From positions 310,001 through 374,000 of the forward strand of contig NZ_AUEQ01000009.1 of assembly GCF_000426065.1 (NCBI RefSeq): a DNA stretch of 64,000 nucleotides, read 5' to 3'. A program made the translations under genes and the position numbers. The notes below the pieces were generated by a model, which was given only the letters and a program-made list of their open reading frames with translations, was not told where the DNA came from and ran no database searches. This document shows positions 1 through 9,310 of the stretch, piece after piece (the stretch's first letter is position 1; the number at the start of each line of letters is the position of its first letter). The stretch is from Mycobacterium sp. URHD0025 (GTDB taxonomy: Bacteria; Actinomycetota; Actinomycetes; Mycobacteriales; Mycobacteriaceae).

Positions 1-1016
1 AGCCCGGTCGATCCGGAAAGGCTCGTGAGGGTACGGGCGAACGGCAGCTCGCCGTTGCGCGCTGTCGCCCAGACGATTCGAGAAACCGTGATCTGAATCG
101 TCATGAGGCTCGCGGCGAATGCGATGACGAAAAGCGCAAGGACACCGCGGAACATCGGCGCGGGAAGTGCGCCGGCCATGATGGTGACGGCCGGATCCGC
201 GGCGTTCTCGGGGTTCCTCAAGAAGTCCTCGCTCGGCACCGCGAGAGTGAACGCGAGCGTGCTGAACACCACGATGCTCATGATGGCGAAGAACGAGACC
301 ACCATCGCACGGGGCACGGCCCGCTTGGGGCGCTTGACTTCCTCGGCGATCGAGCTCGCACTCTCGAAGCCGATCGCGAAGTAACTCGAGAATGCGATGG
401 CCATCACGAGCGGCGCCGAGAACAGCACCCCCTGGTGTTCGGGAAGTGTTGCCGGTGACAGGTACTCGAGGCCCTGATGGCGCTCGAACACGAGCAGCCA
501 GATCGCCACCCCGACCGACCCGACCGCCTCGGCGACGATCACCGCGACCACGAGAATCTTGATGAAGACACGCCCAGCGAGATTCACCAGCGTGCTGAAC
601 GCGAGTATCGCGACCGCCAACCACGTGACGAGCCCGTGATCGACACCCGACAGACCGACGATGGGCGGGATCAGCACCGCCCCGGCGTAAGCGACTGCGG
701 GAAGCGTGATCAGCAGTGTCCAGATGTAGGTCCACGACGCGAACCAACCGTAGCGAGATCCCAGAAGCCGACGAGACCACTGATAGATACCACCGGAGTC
801 CGCCCACTTCGAGGCGAGCACGCCCAGCGTGAGCACTACGACGAACTGGCCGGCATAGAGGATGAGGCCGCCCCAGATGAACGCAGGCCCCGACGTTGCC
901 AGCCCGACGCCGAGAACGCTGTAGACAGCAACGATCGGCGAGACGAACGCGAATGCGACGGACAGAGCGGAAAAGGTGGTGAACTCTCTTTTCATCACCA
1001 TCGGCGCCTCGGCCAT
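1..1016 (-). CDS. APC superfamily amino-acid/polyamine permease (C-terminus beyond window)
   Basis: Inner-membrane secondary transporter for amino acids, polyamines or related amines. Translation from the ATG at 1016 starts MAEAPMVMKREFTTFSALSV and gives about 338 residues before the window ends. It is dominated by hydrophobic segments, with glycine-rich helix starts of APC type (SPIVAVYSVLGVG, then ASKWADSGGIYQWSRR). The conserved stretch AIGFESASSIAEEVKRPKRAVPRA is typical of the APC cytoplasmic loop (seen in pieces around 305-390). The gene diverges from the C-N hydrolase at 1182 across a 165-bp gap with two LacI-type palindromes, so the two are probably co-regulated. With an agmatinase-like enzyme next door, an amine or guanidino compound is a reasonable substrate guess, but the sequence alone does not show it. 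Confidence 0.88.
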   Translation of the reverse strand, partial: MAEAPMVMKREFTTFSALSVAFAFVSPIVAVYSVLGVGLATSGPAFIWGGLILYAGQFVVVLTLGVLASKWADSGGIYQWSRRLLGSRYGWFASWTYIWTLLITLPAVAYAGAVLIPPIVGLSGVDHGLVTWLAVAILAFSTLVNLAGRVFIKILVVAVIVAEAVGSVGVAIWLLVFERHQGLEYLSPATLPEHQGVLFSAPLVMAIAFSSYFAIGFESASSIAEEVKRPKRAVPRAMVVSFFAIMSIVVFSTLAFTLAVPSEDFLRNPENAADPAVTIMAGALPAPMFRGVLALFVIAFAASLMTIQITVSRIVWATARNGELPFARTLTSLSGSTG

Positions 1017-1071
1017 AGTGCTCCCTTGATCCACTGGGTGAGGAGGTGTAGCGGCGCTCACACTACGATGG

Positions 1072-1085
1072 CCGAAACGTTTTGA
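1072..1085. promoter_or_regulatory. LacI-type operator candidate 1
   Basis: CCGAAACGTTTTGA, an imperfect palindrome with a central CpG, lies between the divergent permease and amidase genes. It shares the CGAAACG core with the sites at 1125-1138 and 3114-3127. Central-CpG palindromes with AAACG half-sites are typical of LacI-family repressors. No LacI gene is visible in the window. Confidence 0.5.
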
Positions 1086-1124
1086 CAAGACGAGTTAACC
1101 TGCCTTTTACGGCCGGATTGTTGG

Positions 1125-1138
1125 TCGAAACGATTCGA
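1125..1138. promoter_or_regulatory. LacI-type operator candidate 2
   Basis: TCGAAACGATTCGA is palindromic apart from the central four bases and lies about 44 bp upstream of the amidase start codon. It has the same core as the sites at 1072 and 3114, so the divergent permease/amidase promoter region carries two copies. Confidence 0.6.
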
Positions 1139-1181
1139 GAAACCCCGGCCCACCCGCCCGTCATGGATACTGGAGAGCATT

Positions 1182-1964
1182 ATGAAGCCGCCAAAAACTC
1201 TGCGCCTCAGCGTGATTCAGGAAGCGCCCAGGTCACGGGATCTCGAACGCAACTTCTCCCGTGTCGAAGAGGGTATTGCCGCAGCAGGCGGAACAGACCT
1301 GGTGGTCTTCCCTGAGCTCTTTCTGCCTGGATACCAAACGACCGCCCTCGACGAGATCGCACTGCGGCTTGACGACCCCCGAATCACCGGACTCGCGGAC
1401 CGCTGCCGTTCCACGGACACAGCCCTGCTGGCCGGATTCGTCGAACACGGCCCGGGTGGCTTTTTCGATGCCTACCTCGCCATCGACCGAGACGGCACGA
1501 TCAAGGATCCCATTCGCAAAACGCACCTGTTCGGGACCGAACGCGAGGCGTTCCTCAGTGGTGACACACTCCAACCGGTCACCCTCTGCGACACCACGAT
1601 CGGCGTCCTGAACTGCTTCGAGCTCGAGTTCCCCGAGGTGTCCCGCACCCTCGTCCTCCGCGGGGCCGGCCTTCTCGTGGCGGGGTCGGCGAACATGCAT
1701 CCCTACGAGCGCGATCACGTCATCGCCAGCGCCTCTCGCGCTCTGGAGAATCGGGTCCCGCTGGCTTACGCGAACCGGGTCGGCGACGAGTCCGGGCACA
1801 GCTTTTGCGGATCGAGCCGGATCATCGACCGGGACGGCTCCGTGCTCGCCGCGCTCAACACCGTTGAGACCGGCAGCGTGACTGCCGAGGTGGAGGTCGG
1901 TATGCACAGCGAAGGCGTGGTCGACATGCTCGGTCAGCGCCGCCCCGAGCTCTACGAGTCGTAG
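1182..1964 (+). CDS. Carbon-nitrogen hydrolase (nitrilase superfamily amidase)
   Basis: A 260-residue single-domain nitrilase-superfamily protein, probably a cytoplasmic amidase that hydrolyses a small amide or carbamoyl compound. The Glu-Lys-Cys triad is visible: E45 in VVFPELFLPG, K113 in IRKTHLFG and C145 in GVLNCFELEFPE. The ATG at 1182 follows a GGAG ribosome site 8-9 bases upstream and fits the usual N-terminus of the family (beta strand RLSVIQEAP). It diverges from the permease and faces the ureohydrolase gene across a strong hairpin. Family members next to agmatine catabolism genes include N-carbamoylputrescine amidohydrolase, but this protein is somewhat short for that and the exact substrate is unknown. 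Confidence 0.85.
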   Translation: MKPPKTLRLSVIQEAPRSRDLERNFSRVEEGIAAAGGTDLVVFPELFLPGYQTTALDEIALRLDDPRITGLADRCRSTDTALLAGFVEHGPGGFFDAYLAIDRDGTIKDPIRKTHLFGTEREAFLSGDTLQPVTLCDTTIGVLNCFELEFPEVSRTLVLRGAGLLVAGSANMHPYERDHVIASASRALENRVPLAYANRVGDESGHSFCGSSRIIDRDGSVLAALNTVETGSVTAEVEVGMHSEGVVDMLGQRRPELYES

Positions 1965-1983
1965 AGGGAATCAGCGCTCACAC

Positions 1984-2026
1984 ACGTGTGCGGGCCCGGG
2001 CTCGCTCAGCCCGGACCCGCACACGT
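1984..2026. terminator. Bidirectional terminator hairpin
   Basis: A long inverted repeat lies between the convergent amidase and ureohydrolase genes. The arms ACGTGTGCGGG...CCGGGCT and AGCCCGG...CCCGCACACGT are nearly perfectly complementary with one bulge per arm, and the loop is CGCTC. There is no clear T-tract. Confidence 0.7.
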
Positions 2027-2036
2027 TCACATCGGG

Positions 2037-3026
2037 TCAGCCGACCTTTACCGGCGTGCGGGGCGCCCCCGCGTGGAATGCGAGTGCTTCCAGCACAACA
2101 CGAGCGGCGATCAGCTGCGTCCGGGTCGAATGATCGTGCGCCGGAAGCGCCTCCGCGACGTCGATCCCGATCAACCCGGCCGACGAGATGCCCCGAATGA
2201 TCTCCAGTGCCTCGCGCATGGTCATACCGCCCGGCGTCGGAGCGCAGGTTCCCGGCGCGTAGGCGGCGTCGAGCGCATCGACGTCGAAGGTCAGGTAGAA
2301 GCCCTCCTCGCCGACCCGCTCAAGGATCTGATCGATCACCCATGCCACACCGTGCTCCCAGATGTCCTCCAACCAGATGACACGGATGCCGTGGTCCCGG
2401 CAGTACTTCAACTCGGTCTTCGGGTTCATCCATCCACTGATGCCGACGAGCACCATCTTCGACGGGTCGTAGCCGTTGTCGACGGCGCGGGTGATGGTGC
2501 AGCAATGGTTCAGCTCTTCACCTCCGACATGCGGTGCAGCGTCGAGGTGCGTGTCGAACTGCACCCATCCCGGGCTCGTGCCCGGTCGTCTCGCGGCTTT
2601 GCCGACCGGAATGCTCACCGAATGGTCGCCGCCGAAGACCACGGGAATCGCTCCGCCCGCGACGATCTCGGCGATGTCGGCCTCTACCCGCTCGAAGGTC
2701 TTCACGGTGTTGCCGAGAGCGACTTTGCAGTCTCCACCGTCGGCCAGCGGCAGCTTCGCGAAGAGGTCGAAGTCGTAGGTCGCCTGGAAGTTCGTGAACT
2801 GGACCGAGGTCTCGCGGATCGCACGAGGGCCGTAGTTCGCCCCGCTCCGGCTGATCGTCGTCGCGTCGAACGGAAATCCGTAGACGACCGCCTTCGTTCC
2901 AGACGCCCTGATCACTTCGCGGTCGAGCTCGATACTCGGCACACCCATAAAAGTTCCGCTGTGGCCACCGTGCAGCAGCCCGCTCCACATCGTTTCGTCG
3001 AATGAGCCGGCGGTCACTTCACTCAT
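2037..3026 (-). CDS. Ureohydrolase, agmatinase/guanidino-acid hydrolase family
   Basis: A 329-residue member of the arginase/agmatinase family, a dinuclear metal enzyme that releases urea from a guanidino compound. Metal-binding motifs in order are VFGGDHSVSIP (GGDHS), QFDTHLDAAP (DxHxD) and FDVDALDAAYAPGTCAPTPGG (DxD with the APGT...PGG signature, written here in overlapping pieces). Three family positions are unusual: DTHLD instead of DAHxD, LNHC where agmatinases usually have SHG, and DAAYAP instead of DPAFAP. The substrate may therefore differ from agmatine. The ATG at 3026 has GTGAGGT upstream. A 6-bp hairpin (3048-3063) and a LacI-type site (3114-3127) lie in its leader and promoter region. 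It pairs logically with the permease and amidase. Confidence 0.85.
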   Translation of the reverse strand: MSEVTAGSFDETMWSGLLHGGHSGTFMGVPSIELDREVIRASGTKAVVYGFPFDATTISRSGANYGPRAIRETSVQFTNFQATYDFDLFAKLPLADGGDCKVALGNTVKTFERVEADIAEIVAGGAIPVVFGGDHSVSIPVGKAARRPGTSPGWVQFDTHLDAAPHVGGEELNHCCTITRAVDNGYDPSKMVLVGISGWMNPKTELKYCRDHGIRVIWLEDIWEHGVAWVIDQILERVGEEGFYLTFDVDALDAAYAPGTCAPTPGGMTMREALEIIRGISSAGLIGIDVAEALPAHDHSTRTQLIAARVVLEALAFHAGAPRTPVKVG

Positions 3027-3113
3027 GGTTACCTCACTTCACTTAACGCGAGCAGACGCTCGCACCTGGACTGGCGAACCGTCTGGGAGAGCCATCACCC
3101 CTGGCAACAGTTG

Positions 3114-3127
3114 CCGAAACGATTCGG
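3114..3127. promoter_or_regulatory. LacI-type operator candidate 3 (ureohydrolase promoter)
   Basis: CCGAAACGATTCGG is the best of the three sites: a 14-bp palindrome around a central CpG, mismatched only at the two positions next to the core. It lies 88 bp upstream of the ureohydrolase start. The remaining 3027-3262 region between the ureohydrolase and egtE holds a small hairpin at 3048-3063 and no gene that I can support. Confidence 0.6.
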
Positions 3128-3262
3128 CACCGACCGTAGCATCGGTTTCCACCGACGTCCAGGGCACGCTTGGCCCACAGCTGAGCAGCGTCGTGCCCCC
3201 AATGGAGCGAGCGTGCATCGAGGAACTGCGTCAGCGACTTACCGCCGCAGACGACACGTCGA

Positions 3263-4378
3263 CTACGGAGCGTCGCGCAACACCCCGGCGAATTGCTCCA
3301 GGTCCTCGTCGGTGGTGTCGACATGCGGTGAAATTCGCAGCACCGGCTTGGTCATCTCGAACGGTGCGCGCGCCAGTTCGCATGCGGTGGTGACGATTCG
3401 GCGCTCGGCGATCAACCAAGCCCGCACTGCGGTCGGATCGGCACCATCGGTGGGTTCGAGTGTGGTGATCGCGGTCGGTTCATCCACAGGCTCCACGACC
3501 CGCCAACCCGGCACTCTGTCCAGAACCTCCCGCGCGGTGCGGCCCACCTCCGCGAGCGTGTCCTGGACCAAATCCGGTCCGGCCGCCAGGTGTTCGCCCA
3601 GGGCAACCGAGTAACCGATGCGCGTCGCGGCGTTGTGTTCACCGTGCTCGAAGCTCTGCAGCACCGTCACCGGCAGGTCCCACTCGGCGGGTGGCAGCCG
3701 CCGTCGCAGCCGGGCAGCCAGTTGCGGCCCCACTGCCAGGAAGCCCACGCCACGCGGGCCGGCCAACCATTTGCGCGACGACGAGTAGATCGCATCGGCG
3801 CCGACGTTGCAGTCCAGGTGCCCGAACGCCTGTGCGGCGTCGACCACGATCGGGACACCGGCCTCGCGGCACACCGCGACCATCTCGGTCAGAGGCTGGG
3901 CCACCCCGCGATGGCTGGCCAGTGCCGTGAAATGCACCAGCGCAGGCGGATCCGAGGCCAGCATGCGGGCCGCCTCATCGATGACGACCCGGCCATCCCC
4001 GTCAACCGGCAGGGCGCGCGTCCGAAAACCGTTGGCGGCCATGACTGCCAGGTTGGGCCCGAACTCGCCCGGCACACAGGCCAGCGTCCGCTCCCCCGGC
4101 CAACTGCCGAGCAGCAGATCGAGGGAATGGTTGGAGCCGGACGTATACACGACGTCGGACGCCTCGAGTCCGGTCAGTGCGGCGACCGCGGCCCGCCCGG
4201 CCTCCAGCACAGGGCCGGCTGCTTCCGCGGCCACGTATCCGCCGACTTCGGCTTCATGGCGCGAGTGCGCGGCGACGGCGTCGATTACCGCGAGACTCTG
4301 CCGCGAACACGCACCGCTGTCGAAATGCAGCCCCGCGGCTTTGGGGCGGGCATCGGCCCATTGCTGCGCGAGGTTCAC
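3263..4378 (-). CDS. egtE: Hercynylcysteine sulfoxide lyase, PLP-dependent (EgtE)
   Basis: Last step of aerobic ergothioneine synthesis: cleavage of the C-S bond of hercynylcysteine sulfoxide to give ergothioneine. The protein has 371 residues, the normal length, with an aminotransferase class V fold. The PLP lysine is in [16 protein letters not shown], and [12 protein letters not shown] carries the cofactor-ring Asp. The start overlaps the egtD stop by 4 bases (ATGA), as expected for tight translational coupling. It is the fifth and last gene of the minus-strand egt operon. Confidence 0.95.
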   Translation of the reverse strand: MNLAQQWADARPKAAGLHFDSGACSRQSLAVIDAVAAHSRHEAEVGGYVAAEAAGPVLEAGRAAVAALTGLEASDVVYTSGSNHSLDLLLGSWPGERTLACVPGEFGPNLAVMAANGFRTRALPVDGDGRVVIDEAARMLASDPPALVHFTALASHRGVAQPLTEMVAVCREAGVPIVVDAAQAFGHLDCNVGADAIYSSSRKWLAGPRGVGFLAVGPQLAARLRRRLPPAEWDLPVTVLQSFEHGEHNAATRIGYSVALGEHLAAGPDLVQDTLAEVGRTAREVLDRVPGWRVVEPVDEPTAITTLEPTDGADPTAVRAWLIAERRIVTTACELARAPFEMTKPVLRISPHVDTTDEDLEQFAGVLRDAP

Positions 4379-5340
4379 TTCACCGCCAGGGAGACACCGA
4401 AGTCGCCGGCTTCATCGGTCCACCAGTGAGTTTGCCGCAGACCGGCTTTCGCGAGCTCCTCGGCCACGCCATCAGCCCGGAATTTGCACGACACCTCGGT
4501 CAGCATCTCCTCACCGGCGCCGAACGCGACGTCGAGATCCAGGCCGGCGATCCTGACCTGCTGCGGCGCCTCCGCCCGCAACCACATCTCGATCCGTTCC
4601 TCGTCGGCATTCCATTTCGCCACATGCTCGAACGCGTCGAGGTCGAAATCGGCATCGAGTTCGCGATTCACCACCGACAAGACATTGCGGTTGAACGCGG
4701 CGGTGACACCCGCGCCGTCGTCGTAGGCGCGAACCAACCGGCCGACATCCTTGACCAGATCGGTACCCAGAAGCACACTGTCGCCGGGCTGCAGGGTATC
4801 CGCCAGAGACCCGAGGAAATCCGCGCGCGGACCAGGCGTGAGATTGCCGATGGTCGAGCCGAGGAACGCCACCAAGCGGCGTCCCACCGATGGAATCTTG
4901 CCGAGGTGCTCCTCGAAATCCCCACATACCGCGTCGATTTCGATGCCCGGATATTCGCGGGCGATGGCGTCGCCCGCGGCGCGCAGTACACCGGCGTCGA
5001 CGTCGAACGGGATGAACCGGCGTAACTGCCCGCCGTCGCGCATCGCGTCGAGCAGCATCCTGGTCTTCTCCGACGTGCCGCTGCCCAGTTCGACGAGCGT
5101 GTCGGCGTCGGCGGCAGCGATGATCTCGGCCGAACGGTCCCGCAAGATCCGCGCCTCGGTCCGGGTCGGGTAGTACTCGGGCAGCCTGGTGATCTGATCG
5201 AACAGGTCACTGCCGACCGAATCGTAGAACCACTTGGGCGGCAACATCTTCGGCGACTGGGACAGACCCTCGCGCACATCGCGGCGCAGTGCGGTGGCAG
5301 CGGAGTCGGCCGCCAGGTAGTTGGACAGGGTGAGCGTCAT
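4375..5340 (-). CDS. egtD: L-histidine N(alpha)-methyltransferase (EgtD)
   Basis: SAM-dependent trimethylation of histidine to hercynine, the committed step of ergothioneine synthesis. The protein has 321 residues, matching the mycobacterial enzyme. Visible landmarks are [18 protein letters not shown] near residue 36, the SAM-binding [18 protein letters not shown], and [11 protein letters not shown], all typical of the EgtD/DUF2260 family. The start codon overlaps the egtC stop (ATGA) and its own stop overlaps egtE. There is no separate promoter, so expression depends on the operon. Confidence 0.96.
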   Translation of the reverse strand: MTLTLSNYLAADSAATALRRDVREGLSQSPKMLPPKWFYDSVGSDLFDQITRLPEYYPTRTEARILRDRSAEIIAAADADTLVELGSGTSEKTRMLLDAMRDGGQLRRFIPFDVDAGVLRAAGDAIAREYPGIEIDAVCGDFEEHLGKIPSVGRRLVAFLGSTIGNLTPGPRADFLGSLADTLQPGDSVLLGTDLVKDVGRLVRAYDDGAGVTAAFNRNVLSVVNRELDADFDLDAFEHVAKWNADEERIEMWLRAEAPQQVRIAGLDLDVAFGAGEEMLTEVSCKFRADGVAEELAKAGLRQTHWWTDEAGDFGVSLAVK

Positions 5341-6029
5341 ACCGAACCTTTCAGAGGGGTGAGCTCGACGTCGGAGCCGGCCACGGTGACCAGATGCCGG
5401 TCCGGAATATCGGCCCAGCCGGGATCGTCGTCGTAGGGTTCGCTGGCGAGCACGACACCGTCCGGCAGTCGCAGCATCGACAGGGTATCCCCCCAGGTGG
5501 TGGCCACCAGGCGAGAGCCGTTGGCGGCCAAGATGTTCAACCGGGCATTCGGATCCAGGGCGCCCACCTCGGCGATGGTGTCGCCCAACACGTCCATGCC
5601 ACGCTGAAAGACCAGCGCGGCCAGTAACGCACTGTCCACAGTGGATTCGGCGACGGCACTCAACGGCAGCACAGCGCGGTCCACCACACCGTTATGCGAC
5701 AACAGCCACCGACCATCGGTGAACGGCGCCGACGCCGACGGTTCGATCGGCATTCCGATGGTCGCCGAGCGTACCGCCGCGACCACGCACTCACTGCTCA
5801 GCGCCGGTGCCACCGAGGCGAACGAGGCGTCGCCCCACAGAGGCTTGTCGCTGCGCCACCGACGCGGTATCCCGCCGTCGAAAAAGCCTGCGCCCCAACC
5901 GTCGGCGTTCATGAGTCCGTGCTTCTGCCGGCGCGGCGCGTAGGACTGCACCAACAGGCCCTGCGGCGGGTCCAACACCAGCGAGGCGACGGATCGCGGC
6001 GCACCGAGCCAGCCCAGATGCCGGCACAT
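5337..6029 (-). CDS. egtC: Gamma-glutamyl hercynylcysteine sulfoxide amidohydrolase (EgtC)
   Basis: A class II (Ntn) glutamine-amidotransferase-like hydrolase that removes the glutamyl group from gamma-glutamyl-hercynylcysteine sulfoxide. I start it at the ATG at 6029, giving [11 protein letters not shown], because the N-terminal nucleophile Cys must follow the initiator Met; a longer in-frame start (6044) would bury it. The protein has 230 residues. [10 protein letters not shown] and LLSHNGVVD are the expected active-site stretches. The start overlaps the egtB stop by one base (TGATG). Confidence 0.95.
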   Translation of the reverse strand: MCRHLGWLGAPRSVASLVLDPPQGLLVQSYAPRRQKHGLMNADGWGAGFFDGGIPRRWRSDKPLWGDASFASVAPALSSECVVAAVRSATIGMPIEPSASAPFTDGRWLLSHNGVVDRAVLPLSAVAESTVDSALLAALVFQRGMDVLGDTIAEVGALDPNARLNILAANGSRLVATTWGDTLSMLRLPDGVVLASEPYDDDPGWADIPDRHLVTVAGSDVELTPLKGSV

Positions 6030-7306
6030 CAGGTGACGTCCCAAGCCAGCCGCACGCCGGAGAAGATCTGACGCCGAATCGGATGGTCCCAGTTACGGAA
6101 GCTGGGCCTCAGAATGTTCGCGGATACCGCCCACGAGCCGCCGCGCAGGATCCGATAGTCACCGTCGAAGAACGGCTCGGTGTAGCGGTCGTACACCATC
6201 GGGGTGAAGCCGGGCCACGGCCGCAGCGGTGAAGAGGTCCACTCCCAGACATCGCCCAACATCTGCTCGACGCCGTAGGCCGACGCCCCGGCCGGATAGG
6301 CGCCCACCGGAGCGGGCCGACGTGCGTCACCCCCGAGGTTGGCCAGCGCTTCTGTGGGTTCGGTTGCGCCCCAGGGGAATCGGCGCCGGACACCGGACGC
6401 CGGATCCCAGGCGCAGGCTTTCTCCCATTCGACCTCGGTCGGCAGCCGGGCCCCTGCCCAGGCGGCGTAGGCCTCAGCTTCGAAGAAGCTGACGTGCTGG
6501 ACCGGTTCGTCGGCCGGGATGGTCTCGACGTGGCCGAACCGCGTGCGGGTGCCGTCCGGCCCCCAGAACTCGGGCGCGGTCAGGCCCGCCTCCTGGCGAT
6601 GCGCCCAACCACGCTCGGACCACCACCGAGACTGCTGATAGCCACCGTCATCGACGAACTGGCGCCATTCACCATTGGTGACCGGTACCCGCCCGATATA
6701 GAAGGACGCCACGTCCACCTCGTGCGCCGGACGCTCGTTGTCCAGCGAGTGCGGTTCGGTGAGTTCGTCCACGCCGAGCACGAACGGGCCGCCCGGGATC
6801 AGTACCGAGGTGCCGGCCAGCCCAGGCCGGCCGGCGGGTAGTGGACCGCCACGATCGAGCAGGGGTGGCCCGGAGCGCAGGTTCAGCGCCTGCAGCATGG
6901 TCTCGTCGTGCTGGTTCTCGTGGCTGATCACGAGCCCGAAGTTGAATCCCGGATCATCGGGATCGAGTGAGTCGAGGGCATCGAGCGCGCGCGACCTCAC
7001 CGTCGCGCAGTAGGTGCGCGCGTCGGTCGGCGGCATCAGCGGAAGCGCGACGCGGCTGGCGCGCGAATGCACGAAAGCGTCGTAGAGCCGGTCCACCTCG
7101 GGATCGAGCAGGCCGGGACGGTCCGGATTGCCCGCACGCAGCAGCCACAGCTCCTCCTGCTGACCGATGTGGGCGAGATCCCAGACGAGCGGGCTCATCA
7201 ACGGGCTGTACTGGCGGTGCAGTTCGGCATCGTCGAAATCGACCAGGCGCAGGGTACGTTCCCGCGCCCGGGTGAGCTGCTCCGCCAGCGTCTCGCGTGT
7301 GGTCAA
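6029..7306 (-). CDS. egtB: Hercynine oxygenase (EgtB)
   Basis: A non-haem iron sulfoxide synthase joining hercynine and gamma-glutamylcysteine with O2. It has an N-terminal DinB-like domain ([15 protein letters not shown], then [16 protein letters not shown] with the iron-binding HxxxHxE type residues) and a C-terminal formylglycine-generating-enzyme-like domain ([37 protein letters not shown]). I place the start at TTG 7306, overlapping the egtA stop as TTGA, with AAGGGCG upstream. This gives 425 residues, in line with known EgtB. The reading frame stays open far upstream inside egtA, but that extension has no family match and is out of frame with egtA. Confidence 0.94.
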   Translation of the reverse strand: MTTRETLAEQLTRARERTLRLVDFDDAELHRQYSPLMSPLVWDLAHIGQQEELWLLRAGNPDRPGLLDPEVDRLYDAFVHSRASRVALPLMPPTDARTYCATVRSRALDALDSLDPDDPGFNFGLVISHENQHDETMLQALNLRSGPPLLDRGGPLPAGRPGLAGTSVLIPGGPFVLGVDELTEPHSLDNERPAHEVDVASFYIGRVPVTNGEWRQFVDDGGYQQSRWWSERGWAHRQEAGLTAPEFWGPDGTRTRFGHVETIPADEPVQHVSFFEAEAYAAWAGARLPTEVEWEKACAWDPASGVRRRFPWGATEPTEALANLGGDARRPAPVGAYPAGASAYGVEQMLGDVWEWTSSPLRPWPGFTPMVYDRYTEPFFDGDYRILRGGSWAVSANILRPSFRNWDHPIRRQIFSGVRLAWDVT

Positions 7307-8574
7307 AGCTCGCCCTTCACCAGTTGGCCCATCGCGGAAGCGATTCCATGACCCACCACCTGGTCGGCGAAATCGTCGGCCGGGCAGCGTCCCTCCTCGA
7401 CCGAACGCATCAACAGCGCCATCGATTCCGTCAGCCCTGCCGGAGCCCTCTCCGCCGCGGCAGAAACGCATGTGATGGCCGCGTTCTGCAGCCGCCGATC
7501 GGTGAGCCCCGTCTGCGCCGCGCGATCCCACGCCGTGGCGACCGGGGCCGTCGCCTCGGTGGCGATGGCGGCGGCCCCCGGATCGTCGAGCAACGTGGTC
7601 AACACGAACACCACCGCGGGCCACAAGGCATCGGGCACGCTGTCGAGGTAACGGATCTCCAGCCAGCGTCGGGGCCGCACCGGCGGGAACAGCGTGGTGA
7701 GGTGGTACTCGAGGTCGGCTTCGGTGGGGCGGCGGCCGCCGAGCACTGCGCGCCCGTCGGCCCAGTCCGCGAACGGAACCCAGTTGGTCACGGGGACGGC
7801 ATCGGGAGTGTTGACGAGCATTACCGGCGCCCTCAGCGCATACCGGGCCCAGTCGGTGGCCGGATCGTCGCTGTCGGCGCCCAGGATCGGCCCGCAGCGC
7901 GCGGAATCCAGCTGCCCCCATACGCGCTGCCGCGATGACTTCCAGCCGGTGAACCGCCCGCCCAGCATCGGCGAATTCGCGGTGATGGCGATCATCATCG
8001 GACCCAGGGCGTGTGCCAGGCGTACCCGCTGCGCCCAGCCCTCGCGCGGACCGGCGTCCAGGTTGACCTGAACCGAGGCGGTGGACGTCATCATGGCCGC
8101 ACCCGCTTCGGCTGATCCACTGGCTGCGAAGAACTCCTCCATCGCCTGGTAGCGGGGCCCCGGGTTCACCCGCCGGGTGGGCCGCACCGGATCGGCGCCC
8201 AGCAGCACGAGGTCCAGACCGCGGCGTTCGAACTCCGCACGCAGCACCGCCCGATCGGCCAGCAGCGCGGTGATCGCGGCTGAGGGTCCCTCGGTCGGCG
8301 GGCCGGACAGCTCGACCGCGCCTCCGGGTTCGACAGTGATGCGGCTGCCACCGGGCAGTGCGGGCACCGAGGCGATGATTTCGGCGAGTTCTTCCCAGCC
8401 CGGGCGCCGAAACGGATCGTCGAGATCGAAACAGTGCGCCTCGATTTCCAGGCCCACCTGCCCGACGGGCCCATCATGCAGGCAGCGCGCTCCGATGAAT
8501 GCCGCCGCGTGTTCGGCACTGGTGAACTCGACGGGAAGCGGCCGGGCCGCATCGGCCCTGACGGGTACGGCCAA
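7303..8574 (-). CDS. egtA: Glutamate-cysteine ligase (EgtA)
   Basis: ATP-dependent synthesis of gamma-glutamylcysteine, the sulfur donor for EgtB; a GCS2-family enzyme. Landmarks: [11 protein letters not shown] near the start (ATP/metal site), [35 protein letters not shown], and [16 protein letters not shown]. The start is uncertain. GTG at 8583 sits directly against the GGGAGGGG ribosome site, whereas TTG at 8574 has good spacing and gives MAVPVRAD, close to what I recall of the M. smegmatis N-terminus, so I use 8574 (423 residues). It is the first gene of the egt operon. The 68-bp gap before it must hold the operon promoter. Confidence 0.92.
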   Translation of the reverse strand: MAVPVRADAARPLPVEFTSAEHAAAFIGARCLHDGPVGQVGLEIEAHCFDLDDPFRRPGWEELAEIIASVPALPGGSRITVEPGGAVELSGPPTEGPSAAITALLADRAVLRAEFERRGLDLVLLGADPVRPTRRVNPGPRYQAMEEFFAASGSAEAGAAMMTSTASVQVNLDAGPREGWAQRVRLAHALGPMMIAITANSPMLGGRFTGWKSSRQRVWGQLDSARCGPILGADSDDPATDWARYALRAPVMLVNTPDAVPVTNWVPFADWADGRAVLGGRRPTEADLEYHLTTLFPPVRPRRWLEIRYLDSVPDALWPAVVFVLTTLLDDPGAAAIATEATAPVATAWDRAAQTGLTDRRLQNAAITCVSAAAERAPAGLTESMALLMRSVEEGRCPADDFADQVVGHGIASAMGQLVKGEL

Positions 8575-8651
8575 AGTAACCACCCCTCCCGGTCCTCACC
8601 GGTGTCAGACCATTCGGTTGTGTTCCATCATCCAGATAGCACCGACATGTT

Positions 8652-9293
8652 CTACTGCCCCAGCGTGTTCTGCATCGCCCCGGCCAGGACGTTGACCGCC
8701 GGACCGGCGTTGCCGGACTGGCACACCTTGGCTTGCAGCAGCACGTTTTCCCGTTTGCGGGTGGTGTTGAAACAGCGGCGGTCCGTACCGGCCTCTTGTT
8801 TCACCCAGTCGGCGTTGGTGTCGCTCGCCGCGCCGCCGGTGAACGTCCACACCTGCGTGACGAAGTTGTCCAGGTGCATCGCGGTGGTCTGGCCCGAGCA
8901 GCCGTTGGTGCGGTCCACCACCCGATGGAACGCGCGATCCGCCGCCTCCGGGTTGGCGAACACGCCGACGGCCTGCTTGACGTAATGGGCCTGGTCGTCG
9001 GCCGCGGTCTGGGTGGTGGCTCCGTTGAACGAGGCGAGATCCGGGTCGCCGTACACCTCGGGCAGGCCGATGTCGGCCCAGTTGTTGCACACCGGGTTCT
9101 CGACCGAGAAAGCCTGGAAAGGGTTGGTGAACTGGGATTCCCATGTCATCGGGGCGCCGATGATGTTGCCCACCGAGCCTTTGGGCATGACGGCATAGGA
9201 CACGACACCAGGATCCGAGGGGCGCGCACCGACAGGTGCGGCCAATGCCAGTGCGAGACCGGCCAGCCCGAAACCGACAGTCAGGGCACGCAT
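8652..9293 (-). CDS. Secreted sensor-domain protein (PknH C-terminal-like)
   Basis: An exported protein of about 213 residues resembling the extracellular sensor domain of the kinase PknH without any kinase. MRALTVGFGLAGLALALAAPVGA is a clear signal peptide (seen in pieces, residues 1-23). The mature part has VCNNWADIGLPEVYGDP, HRVVDRTNGCSGQT and DRRCFNTTRKRENVLLQAKVCQ, giving the four cysteines that form the disulfides of this family. Start ATG 9293 has a GAGG close upstream; ATG 9305 is an alternative. It lies just downstream of a lipoprotein gene (gap about 17 bp), probably in one transcript. Confidence 0.8.
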   Translation of the reverse strand: MRALTVGFGLAGLALALAAPVGARPSDPGVVSYAVMPKGSVGNIIGAPMTWESQFTNPFQAFSVENPVCNNWADIGLPEVYGDPDLASFNGATTQTAADDQAHYVKQAVGVFANPEAADRAFHRVVDRTNGCSGQTTAMHLDNFVTQVWTFTGGAASDTNADWVKQEAGTDRRCFNTTRKRENVLLQAKVCQSGNAGPAVNVLAGAMQNTLGQ

Positions 9294-9310
9294 GGCCTCG
9301 ATCATGCCAG

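Noticed and set aside
74..87. 14-base match CGATTCGAGAAACC repeated at 1131-1144
   Set aside because: The first copy is inside the permease coding sequence and lacks the left half of the operator; most likely chance.
477..1085. Long plus-strand open frame (202 residues) opposite the permease
   Set aside because: Composition (Arg/Asp/Glu/His-rich) is typical of an antisense shadow; the permease on the minus strand has clear membrane helices.
7307..7921. In-frame upstream extension of EgtB of about 205 residues
   Set aside because: It lies inside egtA in another frame, has an Arg/Gly/Ala-rich shadow composition and no family similarity; TTG 7306 with TTGA overlap explains the start.
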